From positions 62,001 to 126,000 of the forward strand of contig CAVPPJ010000051.1 in the NCBI GenBank assembly GCA_963707065.1: a DNA stretch of 64,000 bases, in the 5' to 3' direction. The notes below the pieces were generated by a model. It was not told the DNA's origin. It was given only the letters and a program-made list of their open reading frames with translations, and made no database searches. The position numbers and the translations under genes were made by a program. This document shows, one piece after another, positions 8,348 through 16,639 of this stretch (within the stretch, counting starts at the first letter, position 1; each line of letters begins with the position of its first letter). Source of the stretch: Palsa-506 sp963707065 (GTDB taxonomy: Bacteria; Actinomycetota; Actinomycetes; Streptosporangiales; Streptosporangiaceae).

Positions 8348-9817
8348 ATGCAGACTGGGCGGGTGACTGATGTCAACGGACCTGACCACCGCGATCCGCG
8401 CGGGCTGCGGACCGATGCCCCGCTGCTTGACGCCTGGCTGCGGTTCACCGGCGAAGTCGAGGCCGGCCAGGTGATGCCGATGAGCGTCCCCGGGCACAAG
8501 CAGCGCCAGGATCTTGTCGGGACCGTGGTGGCGGGCGATGCGCCGCTGTACGGCGGGCTCGACACCATGAAGCACGCCGACACGCTGCGAGCCGACGCCG
8601 AGGGCCTGGCCGCCCGGCTGTGGGGCGCGGACTGGTGCCGGTTCTCGGTGGCCGGCTCCACGCACGGCAATCAGGCGCTGGCGCTGGCCGTCGGGAAGCC
8701 GGGGCAGTACGCCGTCGTCAGCCGCACCCTGCACCGATCCATGCTGCTCGGCCTGGTGCTCGCCGGGCTGCGCCCGGTCTGGGTGCGGCCGGAAGTGGAT
8801 CCCGCATCCGGGCTGCCCGCGGCGGTCGCTGTCGAGACCGTGCGGGCCGCGCTCGCGGCGTACCCCGGCGCCTGCGGGGTCTTTCTCGGCGACCCGTCCT
8901 ATGTCGGCACGATTAGCGACATAGCCGGGCACGCCGAGGTCGCGCACGAGGCCGGCGTGCCGCTCATCGTCGACGCCGCCTGGGCCGCGCACCTGGGCTT
9001 CCACCCCGACTTGCCACCGCATGCGCTCACCGCCGGCGCGGACGCGATGGTGACCAGCGCGCACAAGGCGCTGCCCGCCTACACGCAGGGCGCGCTGGTG
9101 CTGGCCAGGACGGAGCGGCTGGACGCGGCCCGGCTTGACCGCGCCTTCGAGGCCACCCACACCACCAGCCCGACCGGCTCGATCATGGCCAGCATCGATG
9201 CCGCCCGGGCGCTGCTCGAGCGGGATGGCAAGGAACTGTGCGCCCGGCTGCTGAGCTGCGTCGCCGCGGCCCGGCAGCGGCTGCGCGAGGTGCCGGGCCT
9301 CGACGTCCTTGACGGCCCCGGTGTGGAGCCGACGAAGCTGGTCGTCCTGCTGGCCGGCACCGGCGCGCACGGCCACGCGATCGAGGCGGACCTGATCGCG
9401 GCCGGGATGCCGGTCGAGATGGCCGACCGTGACACGATGGTGCCGACCGTCACAGTGGCCGACGACGCCGGCACCGTCGGGGCGTTCACGGCGAAGCTCA
9501 TCGAGGCGATCGAGCGGCATCGGGGCCGGCCGCGCGTTCCGGTGGCCGGGGCAGCCTGGACGGTCGTGCCGGAAACGGTCATGGCGCCCAGGGACGCGTT
9601 CTTCGCGCCGAACGAGACCGTCAGCGCCGACCAGGCCGTCGGCCGGGTCAGCGCGGAGCTGATCGCGCCCTACCCGCCCGGCATCCCGGTGCTCGCGCCC
9701 GGCGAGCTGATCACCGCCGCCGCGCTGAACGCGCTGCGCGAGGTACACGCCGACGGCGGCCGCATCGCCTACGCCGCGGACCCGACCCTCGCCACCTTGC
9801 AGGTCATCAGCACCTAG
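8348..9817 (+). CDS. Orn/Lys/Arg decarboxylase-like PLP enzyme
   Basis: This fold-type I PLP enzyme of 489 residues matches the Orn/Lys/Arg decarboxylase major domain. 'MSVPGHKQRQD' near residue 40, 'GSTHGNQAL' near 105, 'VDAAWAAHLGFHP' near 215 and the PLP-lysine motif 'TSAHKALPAYTQGALVL' near 240 are the diagnostic blocks; the lysine should form the Schiff base. A C-terminal domain with 'APYPPGIPVLAPGE' is also typical. The frame is open further upstream, but that stretch is repeat DNA. ATG 8348 is chosen because GGTGA lies 7 nt before it; ATG 8342 and GTG 8363 are alternatives. It stands alone. Which amino acid it acts on cannot be told. Confidence 0.85.
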   Translation: MQTGRVTDVNGPDHRDPRGLRTDAPLLDAWLRFTGEVEAGQVMPMSVPGHKQRQDLVGTVVAGDAPLYGGLDTMKHADTLRADAEGLAARLWGADWCRFSVAGSTHGNQALALAVGKPGQYAVVSRTLHRSMLLGLVLAGLRPVWVRPEVDPASGLPAAVAVETVRAALAAYPGACGVFLGDPSYVGTISDIAGHAEVAHEAGVPLIVDAAWAAHLGFHPDLPPHALTAGADAMVTSAHKALPAYTQGALVLARTERLDAARLDRAFEATHTTSPTGSIMASIDAARALLERDGKELCARLLSCVAAARQRLREVPGLDVLDGPGVEPTKLVVLLAGTGAHGHAIEADLIAAGMPVEMADRDTMVPTVTVADDAGTVGAFTAKLIEAIERHRGRPRVPVAGAAWTVVPETVMAPRDAFFAPNETVSADQAVGRVSAELIAPYPPGIPVLAPGELITAAALNALREVHADGGRIAYAADPTLATLQVIST

Positions 9818-9946
9818 CACGCGGTGACGGGCTCAGCCGCCGGGTTCCGCCGGGGGCGGGCAGGGGGACGCGGGCTCGTTAAAAATCCCAGGGCAGCGGG
9901 CGGGTCATCACCATCATCGGTGTGCGGTCAGGCAGGTCTGGCCGAA

Positions 9947-9976
9947 TTCCTGCACGAGCGCGGTCAGGTGCAGGAA
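9947..9976. terminator. Hairpin after the PLP enzyme gene
   Basis: TTCCTGCAC (9947-9955) pairs perfectly with GTGCAGGAA (9968-9976) over a 12-nt loop. It lies in the gap between two convergent genes, 130 bp past the PLP enzyme stop. There is no T-tract. Confidence 0.45.
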
Positions 9977-10012
9977 GCGCATATCGCGCTCGCCCCAGGA
10001 CCTGGCTGGGCG

Positions 10013-10047
10013 TGCCGCCGCGCCTGCTCCCGCGGGGCGCGGCGGCA
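10013..10047. terminator. Strong GC hairpin between convergent genes
   Basis: TGCCGCCGCGCC (10013-10024) pairs perfectly with GGCGCGGCGGCA (10036-10047), a 12-bp stem with an 11-nt loop. It is 9 bp from the stop of the minus-strand peptidase gene and can serve both directions. Confidence 0.6.
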
Positions 10048-10055
10048 GCTGGCCG

Positions 10056-10676
10056 TCAGTTGTAGGTGACCTTGATGAGGGTGGCGTTCTCGTCCGTGGC
10101 AGTCGTCACGGTCGCGCCGTTCTCGACCATGTTGAGCAGCGTTCCGCTGCCGGCGTCCACGGCATGGTTGGCGCTGGTGCTGGCGCTCGCGCCGTCGAAG
10201 TAGACCTCTCCGAAGTCGGCAAGCTGGGAGGTGCTGCCGTTGATTCCCGGCCGCTCGACGATCCATTCGGCGGTGTTGCCCGCCAGGGTGGTGCCGGCCG
10301 GGGCGGTGAACGCGAACCCGGTGTGCACGCCGCTGGTCATGTTCATCATGTTGAAGCTCGCCTCGGTCGGCGACTGGATGCACAGCAAGGCGCTGAGCGA
10401 GTCGCCGAAGCTGACTTCGAAGCTGGGTATCGCCACCCAGGACCGGGGGAACCATTCGGTCCAGGCATAGACGGACTTGCTGAGACCGCCGTCGGCTGCC
10501 TGCGTGACCGCCTGCACCGTGCCGATCTGGCAGACGTCGTTGCCGCCATAGCCGTCGATCCCGATCCAGCTGACTGACCACCACGTCCCGGCGCCGCTCG
10601 CGGGTGGCGCGACGTCGGCGACGTTCCACTCGCCCGCGATCGACTTGAATTTGTCGGTGGTAGTGGTGGTTACCAC
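10056..10676 (-). CDS. Glutamic endopeptidase, G1 (eqolisin) type, 5' end uncertain
   Basis: This resembles the secreted glutamic peptidases of family G1 (Peptidase_A4), acid endopeptidases known mainly from fungi and some bacteria. 'WSVSWIGIDGYGGNDVCQIGT' is split over the first conserved block with the catalytic-type Gln50, 'YAWTEWFP' is the middle block, and 'AEWIVERP' carries the catalytic-type Glu near residue 141. The family block N-x-x-WSG lies upstream of the GTG used here, in the same frame ('NNSIWSGSVV'), so the mature domain begins before 10676. That frame meets a stop at 10793 without a good start. A different frame opened by ATG 10863 gives a hydrophobic, signal-like segment (VTLAVLFMC), so a one- or two-base shift at about 10740 could have separated signal and enzyme. 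An extracellular role is inferred. Confidence 0.75.
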   Translation of the reverse strand: MVTTTTTDKFKSIAGEWNVADVAPPASGAGTWWSVSWIGIDGYGGNDVCQIGTVQAVTQAADGGLSKSVYAWTEWFPRSWVAIPSFEVSFGDSLSALLCIQSPTEASFNMMNMTSGVHTGFAFTAPAGTTLAGNTAEWIVERPGINGSTSQLADFGEVYFDGASASTSANHAVDAGSGTLLNMVENGATVTTATDENATLIKVTYN

Positions 10677-10853
10677 GCTGCCCGACCAGATGGAGTTGTT
10701 GGCGTTGGCGTCGAGCTGGCGGTCCAGCGTGCCGATGCCAGGCAGCAGGGACGCAGTTGGCCCCAGTGCACATGAAGAGCACTGCCAGGGTTACCTGGAT
10801 ACATGCCGTGCAGCCCCGGCTACCCGGAGGAGGCGCGTTCTGGCGAGGCAAAT

Positions 10854-10875
10854 GACTACTCATATTTGAGCAGTC
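10854..10875 (+). promoter_or_regulatory. Candidate PadR operator
   Basis: A 22-bp imperfect palindrome with outer arms GACT/AGTC and inner arms CTCA/TGAG around TATT lies 18 bp before the PadR start. It also overlaps the possible start of the divergent peptidase gene, so one site could control both directions. No convincing -35 was found. Confidence 0.5.
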
Positions 10876-10892
10876 GTGTTTTACTAGGCGGG

Positions 10893-11456
10893 ATGAATCC
10901 GACCAGGCTCTTCGTGCTCGGCGCGCTGGCGAAGCGCGGCCCGATGTACGGTCACCAGCTGCGCCGTGGTGCCCGGCTTGACCGGGCCGACCTCTGGTCC
11001 GACGTACGGCCGGGATCGCTGTACGGGGCGCTGCACCGGCTGGCGGCAGAGGGCCTGATCGAGGCGCTGCGCACCGAGCAGGCCGGCCGGCTCCCGGCCC
11101 GCACGGTCTACGCGATCACCGGCGAGGGCCGCCGCGAGCTGAAGGCGCTGCGGGCGGAGGCGTTCCAGGAGGCCGGGCTGCGGCCCGACCCGGTCGACCT
11201 GGCCCTCGCCATGGGCGGCGACCTGGACGAGGACATCCTGCGCGGGTACCTCGACGACCGGATCCGGCTGCTGTCCGCGCAGGCGGCTCGGTTCGCCCGC
11301 CAGCGGGATCGCGCGTGGCCGGATCAGACGGTTGCCGATGATCTCGTCGCGGAGCACGCCCGGCTGCGGATCGAGGCGGAGCTGGCCTGGCATCGGGTGG
11401 TCCTGGACAGCGCGGGCAAGCTCGCCGATGACAGCGAGCACCGGGGCCCGCCGTGA
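10893..11456 (+). CDS. PadR-family regulator
   Basis: This 187-residue regulator has an N-terminal PadR winged helix: 'RLFVLGALAKRGPMYGHQLRR', 'VRPGSLYGALHRLAAEGLIEA' across the recognition helix, and the beta wing 'ARTVYAITGEGRRELKAL'. A C-terminal helical part from about residue 95 is the usual dimerisation arm. ATG 10893 is preferred over an upstream in-frame start because it begins with the conserved core and has AGG 5 nt before it. The stop overlaps the GTG start of the deformylase gene (GTGA), so the two are translated together. That pairing suggests that the regulator responds to a signal linked with the deformylase, for example a deformylase-directed inhibitor, but this is inference. 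Confidence 0.88.
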   Translation: MNPTRLFVLGALAKRGPMYGHQLRRGARLDRADLWSDVRPGSLYGALHRLAAEGLIEALRTEQAGRLPARTVYAITGEGRRELKALRAEAFQEAGLRPDPVDLALAMGGDLDEDILRGYLDDRIRLLSAQAARFARQRDRAWPDQTVADDLVAEHARLRIEAELAWHRVVLDSAGKLADDSEHRGPP

Positions 11457-11950
11457 CCGTCCGCCCGCTGCGGCTGCTGGGCGATCCGGTGCTGCGCACG
11501 CCGTCCGAGCAGGTCACGCGATTCGACGATGCGCTGGCTCAGCTCATTGCCGACCTTATCGACACCGTGCGGGAGCCGGGCCGGGCCGGGCTCGCGGCCA
11601 GCCAGATCGGCTCCAGCCTGGCCGCGTTCTCCTACAATGTCGACGGCCAGCTCGGGTACCTGATCAACCCGCGGATCGTCGAGGCGACCGGCAGGTACGA
11701 CGGCCTGGAGGCATGCCTGTCCATCCCCGGCGTCAGCGCGGACCGGACCCGCTACTGGCACGCGGTCGCCGAAGGCGTCGACCTGGAGCGGCGGCCGGTC
11801 ACCGTAACCGGCACCGGCGAGCTGGCCCGCTGCCTGCAGCATGAGACCGATCACACTCGCGGCGAGCTCTACATCGACAAGCTCACCGGGGCCGAGCGGC
11901 GCCGGGTCATGCGCGAGATCCGCCGGCACCAGGCCGCCGCCTGGCGCTAG
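11453..11950 (+). CDS. def: Peptide deformylase
   Basis: This enzyme removes the formyl group from the initiator methionine of new proteins. All three deformylase motifs are seen: 'GRAGLAASQIG' (residues 43-53), 'EACLS' with metal ligand Cys88, and 'QHETDH' with His130, Glu131 and His134. Motif 2 is normally EGCLS; here alanine replaces glycine. The length, 165 residues, is shorter than many actinobacterial paralogs but complete. GTG 11453 overlaps the PadR stop. Since a housekeeping deformylase is normally near fmt, this PadR-linked copy is probably an accessory paralog with altered sensitivity or substrate; that is inference. Its 3' end overlaps the convergent LLM gene by 44 bp. Confidence 0.92.
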   Translation: MTVRPLRLLGDPVLRTPSEQVTRFDDALAQLIADLIDTVREPGRAGLAASQIGSSLAAFSYNVDGQLGYLINPRIVEATGRYDGLEACLSIPGVSADRTRYWHAVAEGVDLERRPVTVTGTGELARCLQHETDHTRGELYIDKLTGAERRRVMREIRRHQAAAWR

Positions 11951-12932
11951 CCACTGCCGCTGCCGGGGCAGTCATGCCCTGGATGGTCCCGGCCGGGGCG
12001 ATGGCATTCCAGCCCGCCCGCTTTCCGCATTCCGCCGCCGAGGTACGCGGCTGAAGACTGCTCCGCTGGTGGTCTTCAGCGCTGGCGGCCGAGGTAACAG
12101 CTTCCGGCGGCCCGGCGGCGATCCGCTGCCGTATCTCGCTCATCCGCTCGGGCGAGTGATGCGGCATCTCCCAGCGGGTCTCCAGCCACCAGGTGCATCC
12201 CGCGTCGGCCCACGGCGTGATCAGGGCCGCGGCGGCTGCCGGGTCGCCTGGCGGGGTCTCGCCTTCCGATACGACGTCGAGGTCTGGCCTCGCCCCTTGC
12301 TCCGCCAGCCAGGCCCGCATCTCCCGGGCGTCCTGCGGCGCGGGGTCACGGCCATCGGGGTAGTACTGCGGGATGACGCCGTCACAGCGCAGCACCCGGC
12401 GCATGGACTTGGGCCTGGGCCAGGCGCCGACGACCCAGATCGGGATGCGTTGCTGCACCGGGCGCCCGACCGCCGTGAGGTCGTCACGCTCGCTCTCGTA
12501 GTCAAAATGCCGGCCGTGGTAACTCTGCCGCCCCTCCCACAGCCCGCGGATCAGGTCGATGCCCTCGTCGAGGAGCTCGGCCCGGCCACGCAGATCCGTA
12601 ACCTCGCCGGTCAGCGGCAGGTCCGTGGTCAGCGCGCCCAGCCCGACCGCCAGGATCGCCCGCCCGCCGGAGAGCTGATCGAGCGTCACCACCTGGCTTG
12701 CCACCTTCCAGGGCCGCCGCCACGGCAGCGGGGTGAGCAGCGTGCCGAGCCGGATCCTGGTCGTGCGGGCGGCGATCGCGGCCAGCAGCGTCCACGCGTC
12801 AACGCCGTAAGCCGCCTCCCAGGTGAACACGCCGTCCCAGCCGGCCTCCTCGGCCAGCACCGCCTGGTCAAGCTGCTCGCTGGCAGTGCCGCCCGGAAGG
12901 ATGACGCCCATCTGCATAGCCCGTGCCGCCAT
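11907..12932 (-). CDS. LLM-class flavin/F420-dependent oxidoreductase
   Basis: This is a luciferase-like TIM-barrel oxidoreductase. Family blocks include 'MGVILPGG' at the start, 'EEAGWDGVFTWE', 'TRIRLGTLLTPLPWRRPWKVA', 'LDQLSGGRAILAVGLG' and 'QRIPIWVVGAWPRPK'. In actinomycetes such enzymes often use F420 rather than FMN; the sequence alone does not decide. The domain ends near residue 275 (RQRIAAGPP). The last ~65 residues are Ala/Arg-rich and overlap the convergent deformylase gene, so they may be a run-on after loss of the original stop. ATG 12932 begins right before the conserved core. It may form a unit with the DinB and S9 genes upstream, after an 89-bp gap. Confidence 0.88.
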   Translation of the reverse strand: MAARAMQMGVILPGGTASEQLDQAVLAEEAGWDGVFTWEAAYGVDAWTLLAAIAARTTRIRLGTLLTPLPWRRPWKVASQVVTLDQLSGGRAILAVGLGALTTDLPLTGEVTDLRGRAELLDEGIDLIRGLWEGRQSYHGRHFDYESERDDLTAVGRPVQQRIPIWVVGAWPRPKSMRRVLRCDGVIPQYYPDGRDPAPQDAREMRAWLAEQGARPDLDVVSEGETPPGDPAAAAALITPWADAGCTWWLETRWEMPHHSPERMSEIRQRIAAGPPEAVTSAASAEDHQRSSLQPRTSAAECGKRAGWNAIAPAGTIQGMTAPAAAVASARRRPGAGGSRA

Positions 12933-13021
12933 GATGCGTTCCTATCAGGAAGCACCGACATCTCCTACCACCGACATCTGCGCGGTTACCCAGTTTCCGT
13001 CGCGCCGGCCAGCGGGGAGCG

Positions 13022-13552
13022 CTATTCGCCGGTCGTGCCGTCGATGAGCTCCCTGGCGATGTCGAGGTGGCCGACGTGGCGGGCGTACTCCTGCAGCAGG
13101 TGGAACAGGATGCGGCCCAGCGACGGGGCCGGGCCGGGCGCCGGGAACCGGCCGCCCAGCTTCGAGCGGTCGGCCAGCGCGGCCGGGGCGCACAGCGCAC
13201 GGGTGCGCTGCACCTCGCGGTGGTATCCGGCCAGCACCTCCGCGGTCGGCTCGCCGGCGGTCACGTTGTACTCGGCATGGTCCGCGTCCGGCAGCCACGC
13301 CGTGACGTCCTCGGCACCGAACCCCCACTGGATCCAGCGCCGCTCGACCCAGCCGAGGTGCTTGACCATGCCCAGCGGAGACCAGCCCATCGGCCCGACC
13401 GGCGTCCGCAGCTGGGCATCGGACAGGCCGTCGATCTTGCGCAGCAGCGCGCCGCGGTACCAGTCCAGGTAGCCGAGCAGCAGCTCGCGCGGGTCGGTGA
13501 CGTCCGCACCGGGGCCATCGAAGAGGTAGGGAGTCTGCTCAGCCGGAGGCAT
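13022..13552 (-). CDS. DinB/DUF664-family protein
   Basis: This 176-residue four-helix-bundle protein fits the DinB-like DUF664 family, which includes thiol-dependent transferases with bacillithiol or mycothiol partners. The expected metal-site histidines are in 'MVKHLGWVERRW' (about residues 62-73) and 'YARHVGHLDIARELIDG' (about 154-170). The N-terminal 'LLLGYLDWYRGALLRKIDGLSDAQL' is also diagnostic. It lies 9 bp after the S9 peptidase gene on the same strand, so it is likely cotranscribed. The precise reaction is unknown. Confidence 0.85.
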   Translation of the reverse strand: MPPAEQTPYLFDGPGADVTDPRELLLGYLDWYRGALLRKIDGLSDAQLRTPVGPMGWSPLGMVKHLGWVERRWIQWGFGAEDVTAWLPDADHAEYNVTAGEPTAEVLAGYHREVQRTRALCAPAALADRSKLGGRFPAPGPAPSLGRILFHLLQEYARHVGHLDIARELIDGTTGE

Positions 13553-13561
13553 TCCCCGACC

Positions 13562-15907
13562 CTAGCCAGTCCCTTCCGGACCGGGCAGCGATAGCCAGCG
13601 CTGCAGCCAGCTGAATTGCTCGGCCAGCATGTGCAGGACCGATTCGCGGGCCAGGTAGCCATGGCTTTCGTGCGGCAGCAGCACGAGGCGGGCGGTGCCG
13701 CCGGTGCCCTGCAGAGCCTGGAACAGCCGCTCGGACTGGATGGGGAACGTGCCCGAGTTGCTGTCCCGCTCGCCGTGGATCAGCAGGATCGGCGCGCTGA
13801 TCTGATCGGCGTAGCGGAACGGCGAGACCTGGTCATAGACCTGCGGCGCTTCCCAGAAGCTGCGCCGTTCGGTCTGGAAGCCGAACGGGGTCAGGGTGCG
13901 GTTGTACGCGCCGCTCCTGGCGATGCCCGCCGCGAAGAGGTCGGTGTGCGCGAGCAGGTTCGCGGTCATGAACGCCCCGTAGCTGTGGCCGCCCACCGCC
14001 ACCCGCGCCGGGTCGATGATGCCCATCTCGTCAAGCGCGCGGATATGCGCGGCCGCGGCCGCGGTGGTCTGCTCGACGTAGGTGTCGTTCATAGTCTCCG
14101 GGTCGCCGATCACCGGCATGGTCGCGTCCTGCAGTACCGCGTAGCCGCGCAGGACGAACCAGGTCGGCTCGAGGGCCGTCAGCCGGGTGAAACGCTTGCT
14201 GCTGCCCCGGACCTGGCCGGCCGTGTTCGCGCCTCCGTAGTCCAGCGGGTAGGCCCAGATGACCAGCGGGAGCCGGCCATCGCGCTCCGGGTCATAGCCG
14301 GGCGGCAGGTGCAGCATGCCGGACAGTTGCACCCCGTCGCCGCGGTCATGCACGAGCAGCTGCTTGGCTATCCCGGTCAGCTGCGGATGCGGGTCGGGCC
14401 AGGCGGCCAGCTGCCTGGATGCGGAGCCGTCCAGCGCGGTGACCAGCAGGCTGGGCGGCTGCGCGCGGCTCTCGTGCCACACCACGGCCTCATCGCGCCC
14501 GCCGCCGGCGAAGCCGAGCACCTGGTCGTACGACTCGGACGGGCTCTGGAACAGGCGGGTGGCCTGCAAGGTCTCCAGGTCCAGGCGGTCAAGGAATGGA
14601 CGATTGCCGTCTGGTGTGGCACCGTCACCGCGCAGGTAGATCAATGACTGATCCTGCAGCACGGTCTGGGTGCCGTCCGGGTGCGTGGTCATCAGCGGCA
14701 GGCCGGGATCGGCGTAGTCGTCGTCGGCGGACAGGTCGAACACGATGCGGTTCCGCGCTGGCACGGACAGGTCACACAGCCAGGTGGTCAGCCACCGGCG
14801 GTCACGGTCATGTTCGGTCATCAGCAGGCCGGCCGGCTGATCGGTGTCCAGCCATCCGACGCAGCGGTGCCGGACGCTGAACGCCACTTCCGGCTCTCCC
14901 GCGAAGGGCGCCGGCAGCCGCCTGATCTGGTCCCGGTGCTCCGCGGTGGTCATCGGATCTCCGCCGTCCAGCGCCTCTGTCCAGACCAGGCTGGCAGGTG
15001 CCCGCTCTTCCCAGGACACCTCGCGCGGACCGGTCGGGACGCCCTGGCGGGGGACTTCGTCGCTGACCGGCAGGTCAGCGACCACCCGCAGGAGGCCGCC
15101 GTCCGCCGCCCACACCTCGGTGCGCCGGGCAAAGTACGAGTACGGGACCCGGAACGAGAACGGCCGCTGCAGCCGGTGCACCAGCAGATGGGTCCCGTCC
15201 GGGGATTCCGTCAGGTGCAGGTAGAGCCCTGGCGGCCCGAGTTCCTTCGCCGCCCCGGTCGCCGGGTCGACGCGGAGCGGAATTGTCGTGGCCAGCGACT
15301 CGAAGGCGTCCTCATCGGCGGCGGTCCGCAGCAGATCCTGGAAAGTCGCCAGCTGCGATCGCTTCCCGGCCGTTTCCTCGATTTGCGGTTCGGCCGGCGG
15401 CGCGGGCAGCGCGACCTGCCCGGCGGGGGCGCCCAGCGCGATCAGCGAGCTGCCATCGCGGGACCAGCGGACGGTGCCGCCGCCGCCCAGCACGTCGCGG
15501 ACCCGAAGCCCGGGCACCGCCGCGGCGGATCCGGCCGCGGCGTCGGCGACCCAGACGCCGATCCCATCAGGCTCATCGACGGTGAACGCGAACCGCTGCC
15601 CGTCCGGAGCCCAGGCGGGCACGCTCAGCTGGGCGCCCGTAGGCAGCGTCAGTGCCTGCTCGGCCCCGTCCGCGACCCGCAGGACCGATAGCCCGGTGAT
15701 CCGGTGCGTTCGCTGGCGGCCGGCGATGACCGGATCGACCCGGATCCCGGCCAGCGGAAGATAGCGCCGGGCAAGGAACGTCACCGGCGGATGTGACTCA
15801 TAGCGCACGAGCGCTATGAAGCGCCCGCCAGGAGAAAGAGCTGCCAGCGGCGTCGGCGGGGCATCGATGATCGAGACGATGTCATGGTCCGGGATCGCGT
15901 ATGGCAC
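13562..15907 (-). CDS. S9-family prolyl oligopeptidase
   Basis: This 781-residue serine peptidase has an N-terminal beta-propeller region with repeated 'P.W.PDG' patterns ('VPAWAPDGQRFAF', 'VRWSRDGSSLIAL') up to about residue 480, then an alpha/beta-hydrolase domain. The catalytic triad is visible: Ser near 640 in 'VGGHSYGAFM', Asp near 714 in 'LIHGERDSNSGT', and His near 747 in 'PHESHGY'. It resembles glutamyl/acyl-aminoacyl-type S9 members. GTG 15907 has GGGAGG 7 nt upstream. No signal peptide is obvious, so it is probably cytoplasmic and acts on short peptides. It is followed closely by the DinB-like gene. Confidence 0.92.
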   Translation of the reverse strand: MPYAIPDHDIVSIIDAPPTPLAALSPGGRFIALVRYESHPPVTFLARRYLPLAGIRVDPVIAGRQRTHRITGLSVLRVADGAEQALTLPTGAQLSVPAWAPDGQRFAFTVDEPDGIGVWVADAAAGSAAAVPGLRVRDVLGGGGTVRWSRDGSSLIALGAPAGQVALPAPPAEPQIEETAGKRSQLATFQDLLRTAADEDAFESLATTIPLRVDPATGAAKELGPPGLYLHLTESPDGTHLLVHRLQRPFSFRVPYSYFARRTEVWAADGGLLRVVADLPVSDEVPRQGVPTGPREVSWEERAPASLVWTEALDGGDPMTTAEHRDQIRRLPAPFAGEPEVAFSVRHRCVGWLDTDQPAGLLMTEHDRDRRWLTTWLCDLSVPARNRIVFDLSADDDYADPGLPLMTTHPDGTQTVLQDQSLIYLRGDGATPDGNRPFLDRLDLETLQATRLFQSPSESYDQVLGFAGGGRDEAVVWHESRAQPPSLLVTALDGSASRQLAAWPDPHPQLTGIAKQLLVHDRGDGVQLSGMLHLPPGYDPERDGRLPLVIWAYPLDYGGANTAGQVRGSSKRFTRLTALEPTWFVLRGYAVLQDATMPVIGDPETMNDTYVEQTTAAAAAHIRALDEMGIIDPARVAVGGHSYGAFMTANLLAHTDLFAAGIARSGAYNRTLTPFGFQTERRSFWEAPQVYDQVSPFRYADQISAPILLIHGERDSNSGTFPIQSERLFQALQGTGGTARLVLLPHESHGYLARESVLHMLAEQFSWLQRWLSLPGPEGTG

Positions 15908-16008
15908 TTCGTGTCCTCCCTAGCGCCGGCGGGCAGTGCCCGTGCCAGCTCCGGCGCGGGACGGCGGATCCGCGCCGTCGGCCGCTCCAGGCTTTCGCGG
16001 CCGGCCGG

Positions 16009-16626
16009 TCAGCGCAAATCCGCCCGGCCGGATCCGGCGGCAGCCCGGGCGCACAGAGCCGCCTCGGCCAGCAGCGACCCGGCGCGCGCGTGCCGTTCGT
16101 CGTACGGCAGGCCGGCCAGGTTGATGCCGACCAGCACCGCGGCCGCCCGCGCGCCAGCCTCGGCCAGCAGGGCGGCGGTCACGGCGTCGCCGCGCAGTGC
16201 CGGGTTGCCGTCGGAGGCCAGCCGCGCCGCCAGCGCCGCGGCCTCCGCCCCCAGCGCGATGATGTCCAGCGGCACATCGGCGGCGCCGGACAGCGCCGCC
16301 GCGACGGCCCGCTCGCGGCGAGCGGGATCAGCCCCGGCGGGGGACCGCATCGCGGAGATCACCCGGCCGTACGATTCGGCGTCGGCCTGCAGGAGCGAAG
16401 CGGACGCGGCCAGGATCCGTTCTGCCTGGTTTGTCAGTTCGCTGGCCGTGTCACCAGCTAGCTGCCGGGCCGACAGCCGCGCGGCCATCGCGCAGAGGCC
16501 AGCGCCCAGGGCGACCGACAGCGCCGCGGACGCCCCGCCGCCGGGCGCCGGGGTGCGGCCGGCCAGCGCGCCGAGGAACTCGCGCAGCGGCATGTCGAGG
16601 AACGCCGGGGCGCCGGGCTGGGTCAT
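16009..16626 (-). CDS. Methenyl-THF cyclohydrolase / cyclodeaminase (FTCD_C family)
   Basis: This 205-residue all-helical protein matches the cyclodeaminase/cyclohydrolase family (FTCD_C, FchA in formate-assimilating bacteria). The hallmark is 'RTPAPGGGASAALSVALGAG' (about residues 22-41), followed by the helices that bind the folate. In stand-alone form beside fhs it is expected to interconvert 5,10-methenyl-THF and 10-formyl-THF rather than deaminate formimino-THF. ATG 16626 is chosen because it begins just before the conserved domain; the frame upstream is a shadow of fhs. It begins 13 nt after the fhs stop, so it is cotranscribed with fhs. Its product is the Fhs substrate. Confidence 0.88.
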   Translation of the reverse strand: MTQPGAPAFLDMPLREFLGALAGRTPAPGGGASAALSVALGAGLCAMAARLSARQLAGDTASELTNQAERILAASASLLQADAESYGRVISAMRSPAGADPARRERAVAAALSGAADVPLDIIALGAEAAALAARLASDGNPALRGDAVTAALLAEAGARAAAVLVGINLAGLPYDERHARAGSLLAEAALCARAAAGSGRADLR

Positions 16627-16639
16627 GCCGGGCAGGCTG

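Noticed and set aside
8186..9820. 544-residue minus-strand frame opposite the PLP enzyme
   Set aside because: No recognisable motif, many Arg/Gly/His; the plus frame has the PLP lysine and family blocks.
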